Position numbers and translations under genes: made by a program. Positions 50,659-59,798 of a stretch of DNA of 64,000 nt are shown here, in pieces. Within the stretch, counting starts at the first letter, position 1. Every line of letters starts with the position of its first letter. Below the pieces are notes generated by a model that saw only the letters and a program-made list of their open reading frames with translations, made no database searches and was not told where the DNA came from. The stretch lies in NCBI GenBank assembly GCA_963832875.1, contig CAWHWB010000004.1, forward strand, positions 62,001 to 126,000, written 5' to 3'. Origin of the DNA: AP-15 sp963832875 (GTDB lineage: Bacteria; Pseudomonadota; Alphaproteobacteria; ATCC43930; CGMCC-115725).

Positions 50659-50888
50659 TTTGTGAACATCCCCGGCATCTTGCGGGCCGACAGGTTTTAT
50701 TCGACCGCTTGCGGCGGAAAAAGAAAAAAAGGCGCGGCCGCGAGAGACCGCCCCTTTGTCGGCTCAAAAATCCCGGCCGGCAGGGCCGGCAACGGCGATC
50801 GTCGCGGCCGTGGGCTCGGACCCCGGCGCGGTGTTGACCATCCGGTGCAGGCCGGGACCGGTCGCGCACGGTCGTTGCGGGCACCGGG

Positions 50889-50918
50889 TTGACCCTCGGC
50901 GCGGCCGGGTCCTACCAT
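50889..50918 (+). promoter_or_regulatory. Sigma-70-like promoter before the aldolase gene
   Basis: TTGACC (50889-50894) and TACCAT (50913-50918) are separated by 18 bases. A Shine-Dalgarno AGGAG (50933-50937) and ATG 50945 follow, which leaves a very short leader. A near copy lies at 49466-49495. Confidence 0.55.
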
Positions 50919-50944
50919 CGCTTTTTCGAAAAAGGAGTGCCGCG

Positions 50945-51808
50945 ATGGCCGAAACACCCCGTCTCAACGGCGTGATCCGGGCCTTGGAAGAGGGCAAGCC
51001 CGCCTTCGTCACCTTTGCCGCGGCGGAGGTCAGCGTGGCGCAGGCGGTGGGTGCCGCCCCCTATGACGGCGTCGTGTTCGAGATGGAGCACCGCGCCTAT
51101 GACATCCGCGCCTTGCGCGACAGCCTGCAATACATGCTCGACCGACGGCAGATCCTCCGCAGCGGCAGCCTGGCGCCGGCGGTGACACCGTTTGTGCGGA
51201 TTCCGCCCAATGGCGGCGAAACCAGCCAGTGGGTCGCCAAGCAGGTGCTCGACCACGGCGTCTACGGCATCGTGTGGCCGCATGTCAGCACCGTCGAGGA
51301 GGCGTTGAACGCGGTCACTGCCTGCCGCTATCCGCGCCCGCGCACAGCAGCCTATTACGAGCCCGCCGGCCAGCGCGGCGACGCCCCGGCCGCGGCGGCG
51401 CGGTATTGGGGGCTGTCGGCGCAGGAATATTACGAGCGCGCCGATGTCTGGCCGCTGAACCCCAAGGGAGAAGTCCTGGTCGCGATCATGTGTGAGGAGG
51501 TGCGCGCGATCCGCAACCTGCCGAAGATGCTCGACGAGGTCCCCGGCATCGGCGTCGTGATCATCGGCGAGGGCGACCTGTCGCAAGATCTGGGCTATCC
51601 GCGACAATACGAGCACCCGACCGTGGCCTCGGCGATCGACGAGATCCTGGCGATCTGCAAGGCGCACAACGTGCCGTGCGGCCACCCCCATGTCGATGCG
51701 AAGAACATCGAGGTCTTGCTCGAAAAGGGCTTCCGCTACCTGATGCCGGCGCCCTCTTACTCCTTTGCCGCGCTGGAGCTCGGCCGCAAAGCCTCGGGCC
51801 GCGCTTAG
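50945..51808 (+). CDS. HpcH/HpaI-family aldolase/citrate lyase-like protein
   Basis: ATG 50945 with AGGAG seven bases upstream gives 287 residues. The TIM-barrel class II aldolase family cleaves or forms 4-hydroxy-2-oxo acids with a divalent metal. Features: YDGVVFEMEHRAYDIRALRD (metal Glu region), the arginine in TPFVRIPPN, HGVYGIVWPHVSTVEEALNA, and IIGEGDLSQDLGYP near the metal Asp. The exact substrate is unknown. The gene sits under a good promoter and stands alone. Confidence 0.85.
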   Translation: MAETPRLNGVIRALEEGKPAFVTFAAAEVSVAQAVGAAPYDGVVFEMEHRAYDIRALRDSLQYMLDRRQILRSGSLAPAVTPFVRIPPNGGETSQWVAKQVLDHGVYGIVWPHVSTVEEALNAVTACRYPRPRTAAYYEPAGQRGDAPAAAARYWGLSAQEYYERADVWPLNPKGEVLVAIMCEEVRAIRNLPKMLDEVPGIGVVIIGEGDLSQDLGYPRQYEHPTVASAIDEILAICKAHNVPCGHPHVDAKNIEVLLEKGFRYLMPAPSYSFAALELGRKASGRA

Positions 51809-51835
51809 GGGGTTACCGGAAATCGCCGCGCCGGG

Positions 51836-52212
51836 CTGCCGGTTTTCGTCGACGCCTTCGCCGAGCGGCCGTTTTCCGGCAACCCGGCCGCGGTTTGCCG
51901 GCTCGCCGCGTAGCCCGACCACGCGCTGCCCTCGACCTGCCGGCGGTGATCGCGACCGCGCCCGCCGTCGAGCCCGGAGCCGATTTCGTGTCGCGCTTTT
52001 CGCGCCGGCGAACGAGGTGCCCGAAGACCCGGTCTCCGACGTATCGCGCATCTGGCGCTGGTGTCTACTGGGCCGAGCGCCTCGGCAGAAAGCGGCTTGT
52101 GGGCCGACAATCGTCGCGCCGCTGCGGCACGGTGATCGGCATCGACCATGGCCGGCGCGTCACCCTGCTCGGAATCGCGGTCCTGGTCGCCGAGGGGCCG
52201 ATCTACTTTTGA
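51836..52212 (+). pseudogene. PhzF-family isomerase-like pseudogene
   Basis: The N-terminal signature VFVDAFAERPFSGNPAAVCR (51839 on) is followed by a stop near 51912. The middle of the family protein is absent. The C-terminal pieces ADFVSRF, FAPANEVPEDPVS and YWAERLGRKRLVGRQ, and VTLLGIAVLVAEGPIYF (ending at TGA 52210-52212), match the PhzF end but sit in different frames. The original gene was probably about 270-290 codons; about 125 codons of sequence remain. It follows the aldolase gene by 27 bases. Confidence 0.7.
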
Positions 52213-52218
52213 GCAGAC

Positions 52219-53484
52219 TCACGACGCCGCACGTGCCGCGGTGAGCCGCCCCCAATCCACGGCATCCCCGAGCTTGAGCCGGCGGCCGGCCTCGGGCATC
52301 GGGTATTTGAGGCCGCTGGCGCAGTTGAACAGCACCACCCGCTCGTGCGGCCCGAGGCGGCCGTCGGCCAGCGCCTGCTCGTAGGCGGCAAAGGTCGCAG
52401 CGCCCTCGGGGCAGAGCAGCAGCCCTTCTTCTGCGGCCACCTGCCGCCAAGCGAGGGCGATCGCGTCGTCGTCGACCGCGGTGGCGAACCCGCCGCTTTC
52501 ACGCACCGCGCGCAGGATCAGAAAGTCGCCGATCCCTTGCGGCACCCGGATGCCGGCGGCAAAGGTGTGCGCGTTCTCCCAGCGCGCGGCATGCTCGATG
52601 CCGTCCGCCCAGGCCTTGACCATCGGCGCGCAGCCCGCCGCCTGGACCACGATCATGCGCGGCCGTTTCGGCCCAATCCAGCCGATCTTTTCGAGTTCGT
52701 CAAAGGCTTTCCACATGCCGATGATGCCGGTGCCGCCGCCGGTCGGGTAAAAGATCGCGTCGGGCAATTCCCAGCCGAGCTGCTCGGCGAGCTCGATGCC
52801 CATCGTCTTCTTGCCCTCGATGCGGTAGGGCTCGCGCAGGGTCGAGCAGTTGAACCACCCGACCGCCTTCTCGCCCTCGGCGACCAGCCTGCCACAATCG
52901 TCGATCAGCCCGTCGACCAGAAACACCTCCGCACCCTGCATCGCGATCTCGCGCACATTGACCGAGGGCGTGTCGTCGGGACAGAAGACGTAGGATTTGA
53001 TCCCGGCGCGGGTGCAGTAGGCGGCCATCGCCGCTCCAGCATTGCCGTTGGTCGGCATCGCCATGGTCGCGACCCCCAGCTCCTTGGCCATCGACACCGC
53101 CAGCGCCAGCCCGCGCGCCTTGAACGAGCCGGTCGGCAGTCGCCCCTCGTCCTTGACCAGGATCTCGCCGCCATGCGCGAGCCGCGCGGCGATGCGCGGC
53201 AGCGGCACCAGCGGGGTCACCACCTCGCCCAGGGACAGCACATCCTCCGCCCGCCGCACCGGTAAGAGCTCGCGGTAGCGCCACAGGGTCTGTGGCCGGC
53301 CGGACAGCGCCGCGCGGCCGAAAGCCGCCCGCACGCCGTCGAGATCGTAGCGCACTAGGAGTGGCCTGCCGGCGCGCGACAAGGTCTGTAACCGATCCGC
53401 CGGATAGCGCTCGCCGGTCAGGCTGCATTCGAGATGGGTGACAAAAGTCGGCAGGTCGCCGCCGGTCCACTGGTAATCGAACAT
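52219..53484 (-). CDS. thrC: Threonine synthase
   Basis: A 421-residue PLP enzyme of the class II/IV threonine synthase type, converting O-phosphohomoserine to threonine. The Schiff-base lysine is K122 in RLPTGSFKARGLALAVSMA; PTNGNAGAAMAAYC binds the substrate, and YPTGGGTGIIGMWKAFDEL holds the PLP phosphate. The N-terminal ECSLTGERYPADRLQ is a typical short cysteine-containing start. The family also includes related diaminopropionate-type enzymes, so the annotation is good but not absolute. Confidence 0.85.
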   Translation of the reverse strand: MFDYQWTGGDLPTFVTHLECSLTGERYPADRLQTLSRAGRPLLVRYDLDGVRAAFGRAALSGRPQTLWRYRELLPVRRAEDVLSLGEVVTPLVPLPRIAARLAHGGEILVKDEGRLPTGSFKARGLALAVSMAKELGVATMAMPTNGNAGAAMAAYCTRAGIKSYVFCPDDTPSVNVREIAMQGAEVFLVDGLIDDCGRLVAEGEKAVGWFNCSTLREPYRIEGKKTMGIELAEQLGWELPDAIFYPTGGGTGIIGMWKAFDELEKIGWIGPKRPRMIVVQAAGCAPMVKAWADGIEHAARWENAHTFAAGIRVPQGIGDFLILRAVRESGGFATAVDDDAIALAWRQVAAEEGLLLCPEGAATFAAYEQALADGRLGPHERVVLFNCASGLKYPMPEAGRRLKLGDAVDWGRLTAARAAS

Positions 53485-53679
53485 TTTAAAGTCTCCGCCC
53501 CGATCGGCGTTGCCGGCGAAGCCCGGGATTACCGCAGCTTCGCCTCGAATTCGTAGCCGATCCTAGGCCCGCACCCGCTCTCCTGTCATCCGACGCAAAG
53601 CGGCAACGCCCAGCTGGTCGAGCGCTTGCGAGACCTGATTAGAACAATTATAAAAGACTGAGCAATGAGGGAGGAACAA

Positions 53680-54762
53680 ATGGGGCCGCCGCTCTACTCG
53701 ACGCTGGACGACGCCCTGGACCAGATCGCCCCGTACGGCCCCGCTCTCAAAAACGGCAACAGCAATCATGCACCGATGGCCGCCGAAGCGCTGTGCGCGA
53801 TGGGCCGGCCGGAGGCGGTGATGCCGTGGGTCGCCCACTATCGCGAGCGGATGCAGCCGAGGCCAAGAGCCGGCGATCGGATCGCTCGCAACGATTGGCA
53901 GGGCGCGCTCGGGCGGCGCGACCGCTTCGCCGACTGGGCGGTCCTCTTTGGTGCCGAGCTGGCCGAGACACCGTGGCAAGAGGTGCTCGATCGCTGGGTG
54001 GCGCGGCTGGCCAGTGGATTTTGCGCGGCGGCGACACATGGCCCGATCCGGGTCGGGCATGCGGTCCGGGCGCTCGCCGCGGGAGAGACGCCGCAACGGA
54101 TGCGCGAACTGGCCGATGCGCTCGCCGGTTGGGCCGCGACCTGGCAGGAGCTGCCCGGGCGCGAACCGGCTGGGCAGGAATTGCCTGCGAACGGGCGCGT
54201 CGCGGCCGGAAAGCTGCCGCCGCATCGGGCGATCGCCCAAGTGCCGCTGGTCCCGCCCGAAAGGCGGCGCGCCGGAAACATCGTGATGGCGCTGAGCGCG
54301 CTGGACGGCTTTGCCGAGTTCGCGCCGGTGATTGATTTCCTCGACATCGGCGGCGCAGTCGCCCCGCTGACCGCGGCGCTGACCGAGTTGTTCGCGCGGG
54401 TTTATCTCGCCAACGCCCGCGATATCCCGACCACGATCGCCTTTATCCATGGCGTCACCAGCCAAGCAGCACTCGGCAACATCGTCCCGCATGTCGGCGA
54501 GGCGACCGCGCGCACGGCGCTGCGCCATGCCTGGCAGGCCGGGTGCGGGCTCTATGCCTGCTATGGCGGCGGCGCCGCGACGGCCGATGATTTTGAGATG
54601 CCCCATGCCGGGCCGGAAACGATGATCGATCGCGCGATCGGCAATGGCGACGAGCATGTGATCAAATTCACCGAAGCCTGCCTTAGCCGGTATGCCGTCG
54701 ATCCGTCGCCGGCCTACCTCGCCGCCGCTCACCATGTGGCCGGGATGGTCGGGCGCCGCTGA
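53680..54762 (+). CDS. Questin-oxidase-like protein (DUF4243)
   Basis: ATG 53680 is preferred over ATG 53665 because GGGAGG lies six bases upstream. The 360-residue protein belongs to the family that includes the fungal questin oxidase, a Baeyer-Villiger-type enzyme in anthraquinone biosynthesis. Typical parts are NGNSNHAPMAAEALCAMG, RNDWQGALGRRDRFADW, THGPIRVGHAVRAL and FIHGVTSQAALGNIVPHV. Bacterial members have no known function. It is convergent with a FAD monooxygenase gene 126 bases on. Confidence 0.8.
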   Translation: MGPPLYSTLDDALDQIAPYGPALKNGNSNHAPMAAEALCAMGRPEAVMPWVAHYRERMQPRPRAGDRIARNDWQGALGRRDRFADWAVLFGAELAETPWQEVLDRWVARLASGFCAAATHGPIRVGHAVRALAAGETPQRMRELADALAGWAATWQELPGREPAGQELPANGRVAAGKLPPHRAIAQVPLVPPERRRAGNIVMALSALDGFAEFAPVIDFLDIGGAVAPLTAALTELFARVYLANARDIPTTIAFIHGVTSQAALGNIVPHVGEATARTALRHAWQAGCGLYACYGGGAATADDFEMPHAGPETMIDRAIGNGDEHVIKFTEACLSRYAVDPSPAYLAAAHHVAGMVGRR

Positions 54763-54888
54763 GCGTGCCGCCGGCGGTCGGACCGGGCGGCCAATGCGTG
54801 CAGGAGCCAGCGCGGGCCTGCTGGCAGGCGAGAGGCCCATCGGCACACGCGTGATTTGATGCCGGCTGATCCGGCCTGACGCTCCCAC

Positions 54889-56112
54889 TCAAGCTTGCGC
54901 CGGCGACTTCACGTGTTCGGGACGAAAACCGAGACCGATCAGGCGGGCCGGCAGCCGCCGCAAGATCGGCCACTTGCCAAACAGCCGCACAACCAGCGGA
55001 GGCGATATTTTTTGCGTGCTCTGAAGGACTCGGCCGACGATCCGGTTCTGCGCGAGCACCTGAAGGCGCTGCGTCGCCCAAGTGGGAAATTCGCGGCGGC
55101 GTTGCACCGCGCGCAGATCGCGATCTGAAACAGCACCCTTCAGCAGCGGTGGGGCCAGGATGTTGGCGGCGGCGACCGCGTCCTGGATCGCCAGATTGAT
55201 GCCGACGCCGCCGATCGGGGACATCGCGTGCGCGGCGTCGCCGATGCAGATCAGGCCGGGCCGGTGCCACACCCGCAGCCGGTCGACCGCGACGCTCAGC
55301 AAGCTCACATCCCGCCAGTTGGCAAGTTCGGCGGTGCGCTCGCGCAGATAAGGTGCGAGCCGGGCGACTTCATCGCGAAACGCCGGCAAGCCTCGCCGGC
55401 GGATCTCCTCGAACCCGCCCTTGCCGATTACGAAGGCGCATTGCCAATAATCCTCGCGGTTCAACATCACCAGGAGCCGGCCGGCATCGACGCGGCCCAG
55501 GGTCTGCCCGGGGTCGTCGGGATGGCGGGACAAGCGCATCCACAGCACGTCCATTGGCGCGCCGATGTCGTCGCTGACCAAGCCCGCCTTGTTGCGAACC
55601 GTCGAATGGCGGCCGTCGGCGCCGACCACGAGATCGGCGTGGACCGTCAAGGCGCCTTCCGCGGTTTCGGCCCGCACCCCGGCGATCCGCCCATCTTGTT
55701 CGATCAGGCCGGTCACCTCGGTGCGGGTTCGCAGCTGAAAACCCGGGTAGCGCCGCGCCTGCTCGGCGACAAAGTCGAGGAAATCCCACTGCGGCATCAA
55801 TGCAATGAACCGGCAATGGGTCGGCAGGTGAGTGAAATCGGCGAGCTCGATGAAATCGTCGCCGATCTGCGCACCGAGGCTGCGCGCCTCCTGGTGCGGA
55901 CGGTGCAGGAATTCGTCGAGCAGGCCGAGCTCGTGCATGAGTTCGAGGGTCGAGGGATGGATCGTGTCGCCGCGAAAATCGCGCAGGAAGTCGGCATGCT
56001 TTTCGAGGACCAGCACCGGGACGCCGGCGCGCGCCAGCAATAGGGCCAGCATCATGCCGGCGGGGCCGCCCCCGGCGATACAGCAGCGGACCGAAACCTC
56101 GCTATTGCTCAT
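54889..56112 (-). CDS. FAD-dependent aromatic-ring/phenol monooxygenase
   Basis: ATG 56112 gives 407 residues of the UbiH/PheA/TfdB flavoprotein class. The ADP-binding GGGPAGMMLALLLARAG, the DG motif in VVGADGRHSTVRNKAG, and the FAD-ribityl motif CIGDAAHAMSPIGGVGINLA are all present. It oxidises an aromatic or polyketide substrate with NAD(P)H and O2. LHRPHQEARSLGAQIGD is as in the UbiH-like branch. The neighbour is a questin-oxidase-like gene, so the two may share a pathway of aromatic breakdown. Confidence 0.87.
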   Translation of the reverse strand: MSNSEVSVRCCIAGGGPAGMMLALLLARAGVPVLVLEKHADFLRDFRGDTIHPSTLELMHELGLLDEFLHRPHQEARSLGAQIGDDFIELADFTHLPTHCRFIALMPQWDFLDFVAEQARRYPGFQLRTRTEVTGLIEQDGRIAGVRAETAEGALTVHADLVVGADGRHSTVRNKAGLVSDDIGAPMDVLWMRLSRHPDDPGQTLGRVDAGRLLVMLNREDYWQCAFVIGKGGFEEIRRRGLPAFRDEVARLAPYLRERTAELANWRDVSLLSVAVDRLRVWHRPGLICIGDAAHAMSPIGGVGINLAIQDAVAAANILAPPLLKGAVSDRDLRAVQRRREFPTWATQRLQVLAQNRIVGRVLQSTQKISPPLVVRLFGKWPILRRLPARLIGLGFRPEHVKSPAQA

Positions 56113-56157
56113 TGGCCTCTCCGGCGCTGCCGTCGATCGCAAACCCGCTGCCGCACC

Positions 56158-56391
56158 TCACATCGGCGGTGACGGCCAGGAATGAACTAGGTGCCGCAAA
56201 GCTTTGGCTCGTTCTAGACGAGCCGCCTCCCGGGCCGCGACATAATCGCGATAGGCGGCGCGGTCGTCATCGGCGACGGTCGCCTGGGTCGGAACGGCAC
56301 ACACCGTCGGGCAACGGGTAATGCTCCGGGTGCGCAGAAACAGGGCGACCGCGGTCTCGTAATCGGTGGTCTGATAATCGGCCTGGGGCAT
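56158..56391 (-). CDS. Small conserved alphaproteobacterial hypothetical protein
   Basis: ATG 56391 gives 77 residues (MPQADYQTTDYETAVALFLR...). SITRCPTVCAVPTQATVADD then RAAYRDYVAAREAARLERAK is a recognisable arrangement, with a CPTVC pair, and the end is a helix. I recall similar short proteins with RTRSVTRCPT in alphaproteobacteria; no function is known. It is divergent from the MBL-fold gene. Confidence 0.6.
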   Translation of the reverse strand: MPQADYQTTDYETAVALFLRTRSITRCPTVCAVPTQATVADDDRAAYRDYVAAREAARLERAKALRHLVHSWPSPPM

Positions 56392-56570
56392 GACCGACGC
56401 TCCGTTTGGTTGGGGGGTACGCCCCTGATAATCTGAATTGGTTAACGAGAGGTTTGGAGGAAGGTCCGGAAAATCCCGCAAATGCCGCCCGGCCGGGCGC
56501 ACCCGTATGGCTTTTTTCCTCAAATCGAACGATATTGGCGCGAGGGGGAGAGCAAATCAGGACCCGGACC

Positions 56571-57401
56571 TTGGTCCAGCCGAATTACACGGTGCGGTTC
56601 TGGGGTGTGCGCGGCAGCATCGCCTGCCCCGGCCCTGACACCGTGCGCTACGGCGGCAATACCTCCTGCGTCGAAATCAGGTGCGGCGACCGGCTGATGG
56701 TGTTCGACGGCGGCACCGGGCTTCGCTTGCTCGGCAACGAGCTGATACGGGAGGGAAGACCGGCCGAGCTGGATCTGTTCTACAGCCACACCCATTTTGA
56801 CCACATCTGTGGCTTGCCGTTTTTTGCCCCGTGCTATGACGCGCGCAGCCGGATTCGGATCTGGGCCGGGCATCTCGACGGCATCGGCATCGAAGCGGTG
56901 CTCAACAGCATGATGATCGCGCCGCTGTTTCCGATCCCGATGGGCATCTTCACCGCCAAGATCGAGTTCGTCGATTTTGCCGCCGGCAAAAAGCTCGTCC
57001 CGTATCGCGGGATCCGCATCGCGACCGCACCCCTCAACCATCCCAACGGCGCCACCGGCTACCGCATCGAATACGCCGGCAAGGCCGTGACCTACATCAC
57101 GGACACCGAGCATCGCCCGAGCGGGCTCGACCGGAGCATCCTGGGGCTGGCCGACGGCGCCGACGTGATGATCTACGACGCCACCTACACCGACGCCGAA
57201 TACCCCAGCCACAAGGATTGGGGGCATTCGACTTGGCAGGAGGGGGTGCGCCTGGCCGATGCGGCCGGCGCGCGCACCCTGGTCATCTTCCATCACGATC
57301 CCGGTCACGACGATCAATTCATGGATCGCATCGCGGCCGAGGCGGCGATCGCGCGGCCGGGAACGATCGTCGCTCAGGAGGGGTTGGTGCTGCGGCCGTA
57401 G
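56571..57401 (+). CDS. MBL-fold metal-dependent hydrolase
   Basis: The likely start is TTG 56571 (VQPNYTVRFWGVRGSIAC) because homology begins just there; GTG 56592 is an alternative, and a longer frame from 56406 reads low-complexity. About 276 residues. The metal-binding motif is FYSHTHFDHICGLPF (HxHxDH-type), with later ligands in DTEHRPSG and FHHDPGHDD. RFWGVRGSIACPGPDTVRYG and GGNTSCVEIRCGDRLMVFDG are standard for the phosphodiesterase-like MBL branch with a metal-dependent cyclic-nucleotide PDE fold. The substrate is unknown. Confidence 0.82.
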   Translation: MVQPNYTVRFWGVRGSIACPGPDTVRYGGNTSCVEIRCGDRLMVFDGGTGLRLLGNELIREGRPAELDLFYSHTHFDHICGLPFFAPCYDARSRIRIWAGHLDGIGIEAVLNSMMIAPLFPIPMGIFTAKIEFVDFAAGKKLVPYRGIRIATAPLNHPNGATGYRIEYAGKAVTYITDTEHRPSGLDRSILGLADGADVMIYDATYTDAEYPSHKDWGHSTWQEGVRLADAAGARTLVIFHHDPGHDDQFMDRIAAEAAIARPGTIVAQEGLVLRP

Positions 57402-57480
57402 CGCGCCGAACCGGCCGGCTGCAACGGTTCCGGCCGCGGCGTCGGCGGCAATGATACGGCCGACGCTCAGCGGTTCCGGC

Positions 57481-58692
57481 CTAGTGATATGGATCGGCAG
57501 CGTCGCGCAGCCCATCGCCGAAGAAGTTGAAGGCGAGGACGGCGACGATCACCGCCACCACGGGCAGCATCAGCCAGGGGTAGAGCGCCACGACGTTCAT
57601 GTTCTGCGCGTCGCTCAACAGCACGCCCCAGCTGGTCATCGGCGGCCGCACGCCGAGGCCGAGAAACGACAGCGCGGTCTCGCCGAGAATCATGCCGGGG
57701 ATCATCAACGTCGCCGAGGCGATCAGATGACTAGTAAAGCTCGGCAGAAGATGTCGGCCGATGACCCGCGCCGGCCGCGCACCCATCAGCACCGCGGCGG
57801 TACAGAAATCCTCCTCGCGCAGCGCCAGGAGCTTTGAGCGCACGGCGCGGGCGAGATGGGTCCAGTCGATCATCCCCAGAATCAGAGTGATGCCGAAATA
57901 GACGAAGATCGGGCTCCAGCTGACCGGCAGTATCGCCGACAGCGCCATCCACAGCGGCAAATGCGGGAAGGATTGAATGACCTCCATGCCGCGCTGGATC
58001 AAAATGTCGGTCCAGCCGCCGTAGTAACCGGCGATGCCGCCGATGACGATTCCGAGGGTCAGGCTGACCGCGACGCCGAGCAGCCCAACGGTCAACGACA
58101 CCCGTGCGCCGTAGATCATTCGCGACATCAGGTCGCGGCCGAGCCGGTCGGTGCCCAGCAGGAACAGCTGCCCACCCTCGGCCGGGCAGACAAGATGCAG
58201 GTTTCCAGGAAACAAGCCCCAAAACCGGTAATCGTCGCCATTGCAGAAAAACCGCAAGGTCTGCCGCTTGTTCGGGTCGGGCGTATAGATGCGCTGGAGC
58301 CGGCGCATATCGAGGCGGTAATCATAACCGTAGACGTAAGGCGCGACGAACCGGCCGCGGTAAAAGATGTGCACCGGCTGCGGCGGGGCATAGATGAAAT
58401 CGGTGTTGCGCGTGTCGACGCCGTAGGGGGCGAGAAACTCGCAGATCGTGATCCCGAAATACATCGCCGCCAGTATCGCCCCGGCGAGAACGGCGACGCG
58501 GTGGCGACGCAGCTTCCACCACATCATCCGCCACTGCGAGGCGACGTAGAAGCGCTCTTGCGCCGCGGTCATCCGCTCGACCGCATAGGGATCGTAGGGC
58601 GCGGTTGATACGTAGTGCGGCAGCGGCATAGCCGCGGCGCCGCTCTCGGCCGATTCGGGCGAGGCGCCGGGAACCAGCGTCAGGTCACTCAT
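57481..58692 (-). CDS. ABC transporter permease, peptide/nickel DppC type
   Basis: ATG 58692 overlaps the upstream permease stop (ATGA). The 403-residue protein has an N-terminal helix, a periplasmic insertion (about residues 90-170) and the conserved binding-protein-dependent permease domain: LGTDRLGRDLMSRMIYGARV, GGIAGYYGGWTDILIQR and the EAA-like coupling loop GARPARVIGRHLLPSF. SFLGLGVRPPMTSWGVLL is a standard DppC/OppC segment. It pairs with the DppB-type permease encoded just upstream. Confidence 0.9.
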   Translation of the reverse strand: MSDLTLVPGASPESAESGAAAMPLPHYVSTAPYDPYAVERMTAAQERFYVASQWRMMWWKLRRHRVAVLAGAILAAMYFGITICEFLAPYGVDTRNTDFIYAPPQPVHIFYRGRFVAPYVYGYDYRLDMRRLQRIYTPDPNKRQTLRFFCNGDDYRFWGLFPGNLHLVCPAEGGQLFLLGTDRLGRDLMSRMIYGARVSLTVGLLGVAVSLTLGIVIGGIAGYYGGWTDILIQRGMEVIQSFPHLPLWMALSAILPVSWSPIFVYFGITLILGMIDWTHLARAVRSKLLALREEDFCTAAVLMGARPARVIGRHLLPSFTSHLIASATLMIPGMILGETALSFLGLGVRPPMTSWGVLLSDAQNMNVVALYPWLMLPVVAVIVAVLAFNFFGDGLRDAADPYH

Positions 58693-59687
58693 TGGCGTCG
58701 CCCCGCCTGCAAGCGGATGCGCGGATCGAGCAACGCCAGCGCCAGATCGGAGACGAACACCCCGATCACCGTCAGCGTCGAGATGAACATCAGGAACGAG
58801 CCGGCCAGATACATGTCCTGGCTGCGCAACGAATTGAGCAGCATCGGCCCGGTCGTCGGCAGCGACAAGACGATCGACACGATCGCGGCGCCCGAGATCA
58901 CCTGCGGCAGCAAGGACCCGATATCGGAAATGAATGGGTTCAAGGCCATGCGCAGCGGGTATTTGAACAGCACCTTGAGCGGGTGCAGACCCTTGGCGCG
59001 CGCGGTCACGACATATTGCTTTTGCAGCTCGTCGAGCAGGTTGGCGCGCAACCGCCGGATCATCGCCGCAGTGCCGGCCGAGCCGATCACGATGACCGGG
59101 ATCCAGATATGGGCCAGCAACGACAGGGTCTTCCCCCAGCTCCACGGCCGATCGACGTATTTCGGGTCCATCAGCCCGCCGATCGAAATCCCCAGATAGA
59201 CATTCGCCAGATAGAGCAAGACCAACGCCAGCAAAAAGCTCGGCGTCGCCAGCCCTAGGAACCCGAGCAGAGTGAGGAGGTGGTCGCTCCAGCTATACTG
59301 ATGCGTCGCCGAATAGACGCCGATCGGAAACGCGACGAGATAAGTGAAGATGATCGTAGTAATCGACACGATCGCGGTCAGCAGCATGCGGTCGCCGACC
59401 ACCTGGTTGACCGGCAAATCGTAGGAAAACGAATACCCCAGATCGCCGTGCAGCAGCCCGTCGACCCAATAGAGGTATTGCTCCCACAGCGGGCGATCGA
59501 AACCGTACTCAGCTTCAAGAAATTTCACCTTGGCGAGATCCGCAGTTTCGCCCGAGCTCTGCAGCTCCGCGACGTAGGTGGTAAAATAATTGCCCGGCGG
59601 CAGATTGATGATGGTGAAGATGACGATGCTGATCGCGATCAGGGTCGGCACCATGATCAGCAGACGATGAATGATATAATTAAGCAT
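58689..59687 (-). CDS. ABC transporter permease, DppB type
   Basis: A 332-residue inner-membrane permease. MLNYIIHRLLIMVPTLIAIS is the usual N-terminus, with six helices; the loop RRLRANLLDELQKQYVVTAR, AKGLHPLKVLFKYPLR is the EAA motif that contacts the ATPase. GDLGYSFSYDLPVNQVVGDR is the typical periplasmic segment. Its stop overlaps the DppC-type start. It begins 111 bases after the binding-protein gene. Confidence 0.9.
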   Translation of the reverse strand: MLNYIIHRLLIMVPTLIAISIVIFTIINLPPGNYFTTYVAELQSSGETADLAKVKFLEAEYGFDRPLWEQYLYWVDGLLHGDLGYSFSYDLPVNQVVGDRMLLTAIVSITTIIFTYLVAFPIGVYSATHQYSWSDHLLTLLGFLGLATPSFLLALVLLYLANVYLGISIGGLMDPKYVDRPWSWGKTLSLLAHIWIPVIVIGSAGTAAMIRRLRANLLDELQKQYVVTARAKGLHPLKVLFKYPLRMALNPFISDIGSLLPQVISGAAIVSIVLSLPTTGPMLLNSLRSQDMYLAGSFLMFISTLTVIGVFVSDLALALLDPRIRLQAGRRQ

Positions 59688-59798
59688 GACGCGGCACCGC
59701 TGGTGCTGGACCGAAACCGGGCGCCTTCGTCGTCGGCGCGCGCGGGTCGGGTGCGCCGGCCCGGACCGAGAGATCGCGTCGGTGGCGCAAGCGTTCAG

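Noticed and set aside
50690..50760. Terminator-like hairpin CCGCTTGCGG with nearby A-run
   Set aside because: The stem is only four base pairs and the run following it on the plus strand is A, not T; on the minus strand the T-run precedes the stem.
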